The notes under the pieces: model-generated
The model's input: the letters and a program-made list of their open reading frames with translations, nothing else
Databases searched by the model: none
Told to the model about the DNA's origin: nothing
Origin: UBA2862 sp045637485
GTDB lineage: Bacteria > Bacillota > Clostridia > Christensenellales > Aristaeellaceae
Reading direction: 5' to 3'
Length of the DNA: 15,065 nt
Assembly: GCA_045637485.1 (NCBI GenBank)
Contig: JAZTZK010000307.1
Location: 1-15,065 of the forward strand
Translations under genes and position numbers: made by a program
In this document: one piece after another, positions 13,626 to 15,065 of the stretch
Position numbering within the stretch: the first letter of the stretch is position 1
Layout: every line of letters begins with the position of its first letter

Positions 13626-14333
13626 ATGGACAATCAGGCGATGGGCAAGCGACTGAACAAATACATTGCCGACAGCGGCTACTGCTCCCGGCGGGAGGCG
13701 GATCGCCTGATCCAGGAGGGGCGCGTGCGCCTGGGCGAGCGCGTCGGCGCGCTGGGCGACCGGGTGCAACCGGGCATGGCCGTGACGGTGGATGGCAAAC
13801 CCCTTGACGGCGGGGGTGAGAAGGTCTACATACTGCTGAACAAGCCCCGGGGCATCGTCTGTACCGCCGACCCCCGCGAGCCGATGAACGTGGTGGACTA
13901 CCTGGGCTATCCCGCGCGCGTCTTCCCCGTGGGACGGCTGGACAAGGACAGCGAGGGGCTGCTGCTGCTGACCAGCGACGGCGAAATCGTCAACCGCGTA
14001 CTCCGCGCCGCGGGCGGGCATGAGAAGGAATACGAGGTTCAGATCGACCGCCCCGTGACGCCGGAATTCGTGCGCCGCATGTCCGGGGGCGTGCCGATCC
14101 TCGACACCGTCACCCTGCCCTGTCGGGTGCGTCGCACCGGCGAGCGCAGCTTCAACATCGTGCTGGTCCAGGGCCTGAACCGGCAGATTCGCCGCATGTG
14201 CGAGTCCCTCGGCGCAAACGTCACCCACCTGCGCCGCGTCCGCATCATGAACCTGCGACTGGGCAAGCTCCAGCCGGGACAGTGGCGGGAGCTGACGGAC
14301 GGCGAACTGGCAGAGCTGATGGGACGGCTCTAA
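13626..14333 (+). CDS. rluF: 23S rRNA pseudouridine synthase, RluF type
   Basis: Converts a uridine in 23S rRNA to pseudouridine (U2604 in E. coli for RluF). It has 235 residues from the start used here. An S4 RNA-binding domain (about 7-54, RLNKYIADSGYCSRREAD) precedes the RsuA/RluB/E/F catalytic domain, with the nucleophile D106 in GRLDKDSEG. The stretches MSGGVPILDTVT, VLVQGLNRQIRRMCE and RIMNLRL are specifically RluF-like, recalled from E. coli RluF, rather than RluB-like. Start: an ATG at 13530 is open, but the 32 extra residues match nothing in the family. GGAG (13614-13617) lies eight bases before the ATG at 13626; ATG 13620 is too close to it. No terminator follows; the repeat element begins about 20 bases downstream. 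Confidence 0.93.
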   Translation: MDNQAMGKRLNKYIADSGYCSRREADRLIQEGRVRLGERVGALGDRVQPGMAVTVDGKPLDGGGEKVYILLNKPRGIVCTADPREPMNVVDYLGYPARVFPVGRLDKDSEGLLLLTSDGEIVNRVLRAAGGHEKEYEVQIDRPVTPEFVRRMSGGVPILDTVTLPCRVRRTGERSFNIVLVQGLNRQIRRMCESLGANVTHLRRVRIMNLRLGKLQPGQWRELTDGELAELMGRL

Positions 14334-14395
14334 CCGACAATGCGGACAGACGCGGAAATGGCGTTGCCACGTTACAGCTCAGAGTCCTGATTATT

Positions 14396-14504
14396 CGGAA
14401 CCCCTCCGCCTCGCTTTGCTCGGCACCTCCCCTTCCAGGCAATGCCGTCAACTTAGCGTTCGGAACCCCTCCGCTTCGCTTCGCTCAGCACCTCCCCTTT
14501 CAGG
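14396..14504 (+). repeat. Tandem direct repeat of 44 bases, period 65
   Basis: Copies at 14396-14439 and 14461-14504 match at 40 of 44 positions, both opening CGGAACCCCTCCGC and closing CACCTCCCC-TTyCAGG. The 21-base spacer contains GCAATGCCGTCAACTTA, which recurs in related form on the minus strand at 14920-14902 and at 14600-14615. These pieces are shuffled modules of one repeat family. Confidence 0.75.
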
Positions 14505-14597
14505 GGAGGCTTGGGATGTGCTTTCAAGTGAGGTTGCTACTTCTTCCAAGGTAGGCTTTTGATCGCAAGTATTCAAGTAGGAAAGCCTCCCCTGAAA
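14498..14597. repeat. Perfect 15-bp inverted repeat flanking a 70-base core
   Basis: TTTCAGGGGAGGCTT (14498-14512) is the exact reverse complement of 14583-14597. The 70-base core between is less GC-rich and not palindromic, unlike its surroundings, as if a separate cassette sits between two facing copies of the module. The left arm also forms its own hairpin, CCTCCCC/GGGGAGG, at 14491-14509. Confidence 0.75.
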
Positions 14598-14658
14598 GGG
14601 TAACGCTGTCAACTATGAACACGGTCTTAACAGAATCAGGGCGAACAACATCCAAAAG

Positions 14659-14751
14659 CTGGCCAAAGGCCAGACTGATGAGGTCCCCTCACGCTCTGCT
14701 TCGCGCCTCTGACGCAATAAAGGCGCGAATCCATCCGCAAAGGACCTCATC
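14659..14751. repeat. Nested palindromes (hairpin plus cruciform-like module)
   Basis: CTGGCC-AAA-GGCCAG (14659-14673) is followed by an outer perfect 10-bp inverted repeat, GATGAGGTCC (14677-14686) with GGACCTCATC (14742-14751). That encloses an inner perfect 8-bp pair, TCGCGCCT (14701-14708) with AGGCGCGA (14721-14728). The nesting would give a long branched RNA or a DNA cruciform. Confidence 0.65.
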
Positions 14752-14764
14752 CGTCTTGCCGCTT

Positions 14765-14789
14765 CGACGCGTAGCAAGTCCTTTAGGGC
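14765..14789. repeat. 25-bp dispersed repeat, right copy
   Basis: Matches 38-62 at 22 of 25 bases, in the same orientation, ending in CCTTTAGGGC. It sits inside the composite element, between the nested palindromes and a GGGCC-TTCC-GGCCC hairpin (14805-14818). Confidence 0.55.
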
Positions 14790-14827
14790 GCGGCAATCCC
14801 CCAGGGGCCTTCCGGCCCGTTCTCGCT

Positions 14828-14852
14828 GAAAACAGTCCACTGGACTGTTTTC
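14828..14852. repeat. Perfect 11-bp palindromic hairpin
   Basis: GAAAACAGTCC and GGACTGTTTTC flank an ACT loop. Read in either direction the stem ends in TTTTC, so it could act as a weak bidirectional terminator. CCTTCCCC-A-GGGGAAGG follows at 14866-14882. Confidence 0.65.
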
Positions 14853-14936
14853 CGGGCGCTCGAACCCTTCCCCAGGGGAAGGCTTTTGGAGAAGCCGCTC
14901 CTTAAGTTGACAGTGTTGCCTTTCAGGGGAGGTGGC

Positions 14937-14953
14937 CCCGCCACAGGCGGGGT
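14937..14953. repeat. GC hairpin between repeat modules
   Basis: CCCCGCC-ACA-GGCGGGG about spans this interval, between the CACCTCCCC module and GGAACCCCTCCG (both read on the minus strand). In the left-hand copies the corresponding slot holds a different, less palindromic sequence, so this slot is the variable part of the repeat. Confidence 0.6.
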
Positions 14954-15030
14954 CGGAGGGGTTCCACCGTGTCGACCCTGAGCTGTAACACGTCGTGGAC
15001 CATTTGTCATGACTATTTACCTTCTCCCCC

Positions 15031-15059
15031 TGTTCATCCCGGGAGAAAAGTGCTATAAT
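15031..15059 (+). promoter_or_regulatory. Extended -10 promoter for a gene beyond the right edge
   Basis: TGCTATAAT (15051-15059) is a perfect extended -10 (TGnTATAAT). The -35 position at 17-base spacing is TGTTCA, a poor match, which extended -10 promoters tolerate. It lies just outside the composite element and reads rightward; the start site would be at or just beyond the window edge. Confidence 0.6.
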
Positions 15060-15065
15060 AGCTCC

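Larger units (their letters stand above)
14356..15005. mobile_element. Composite palindromic repeat element with imperfect terminal inverted repeats (MITE-like)
   Basis: A 650-base gene-free block. Left end: AAATGG (14356-14361), ten bases, TTACAGCTCAGAGTC (14372-14386), then GGAACCCCTCCG. The right end reads the same on the opposite strand: AAATGG (15005-15000), eleven bases, TTACAGCTCAGGGTC (14988-14974), then GGAACCCCTCCG (14965-14954). In between are repeated modules and at least seven hairpins. Short open frames inside carry no family signal and no ribosome binding sites. The whole resembles a non-autonomous miniature element or a mosaic of intergenic palindromic repeats. No transposase is present and no target-site duplication was identified. 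It begins directly after rluF. Confidence 0.6.

Noticed and set aside
14613..14905. Short open frames (75-96 codons) within the repeat block on both strands.
   Set aside because: They run through palindromic repeats, lack ribosome binding sites and show no protein-like pattern.
14396..14965. Repeats that could suggest a CRISPR array.
   Set aside because: Copies are few, irregularly spaced, in both orientations and divergent. There are no uniform spacers and no cas genes in the window.

Overview
The window is GC-rich chromosomal DNA whose genes point to a spore-forming Clostridia-class Firmicute. The evidence is a T-box leader ahead of a tRNA synthetase gene, strong sigma-A-type promoters and Shine-Dalgarno sites, a SpoIIQ-like M23 protein, DacF-like carboxypeptidases and a lipoprotein with GerMN-like (spore germination) modules. 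The exact lineage is not provable here; GC-rich gut groups such as Oscillospirales or Christensenellales fit best, as an inference.

Layout. Positions 1-214 hold an intergenic stretch with a telomere-like C-rich run, a perfect 18-bp hairpin and the valS terminator. From 215 to 7821 all genes read leftwards. valS and a small three-helix membrane protein form an operon behind a textbook T-box riboswitch with promoter (3284-3567). A conserved 99-residue orphan (3608-3907) has its own promoter. Next come an M23 peptidase-like protein (3973-4662) and two tandem paralogous S11 D-Ala-D-Ala carboxypeptidases (4739-6202 and 6304-7821), each ending in a membrane helix and an arginine-rich tail.

A 248-base divergent control region (7822-8069) separates these from a rightward operon: an OmpR-type response regulator, a membrane histidine kinase and a lipoprotein with three GerMN-like repeats. 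This order resembles actinobacterial MtrA-MtrB-LpqB. Lying back to back with peptidoglycan-trimming enzymes, it suggests an envelope or sporulation sensing module controlling wall remodelling. That is the most interesting biological hypothesis here.

The lipoprotein gene converges, with 2 bases between stops, on an asparagine-synthetase-family gene (11736-13454). Its synthetase half looks intact, but its glutaminase half has lost Cys2 and the glutamine-binding NGE motif. Divergent from it is rluF, a 23S rRNA pseudouridine synthase (13626-14333).

The last 730 bases carry no convincing gene. They hold a composite element of about 650 bp (14356-15005) bounded by imperfect inverted repeats and packed with nested palindromes and repeated modules. 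A 25-base motif from it recurs near the left end of the window (38-62). An extended -10 promoter (15031-15059) points at a gene beyond the window.
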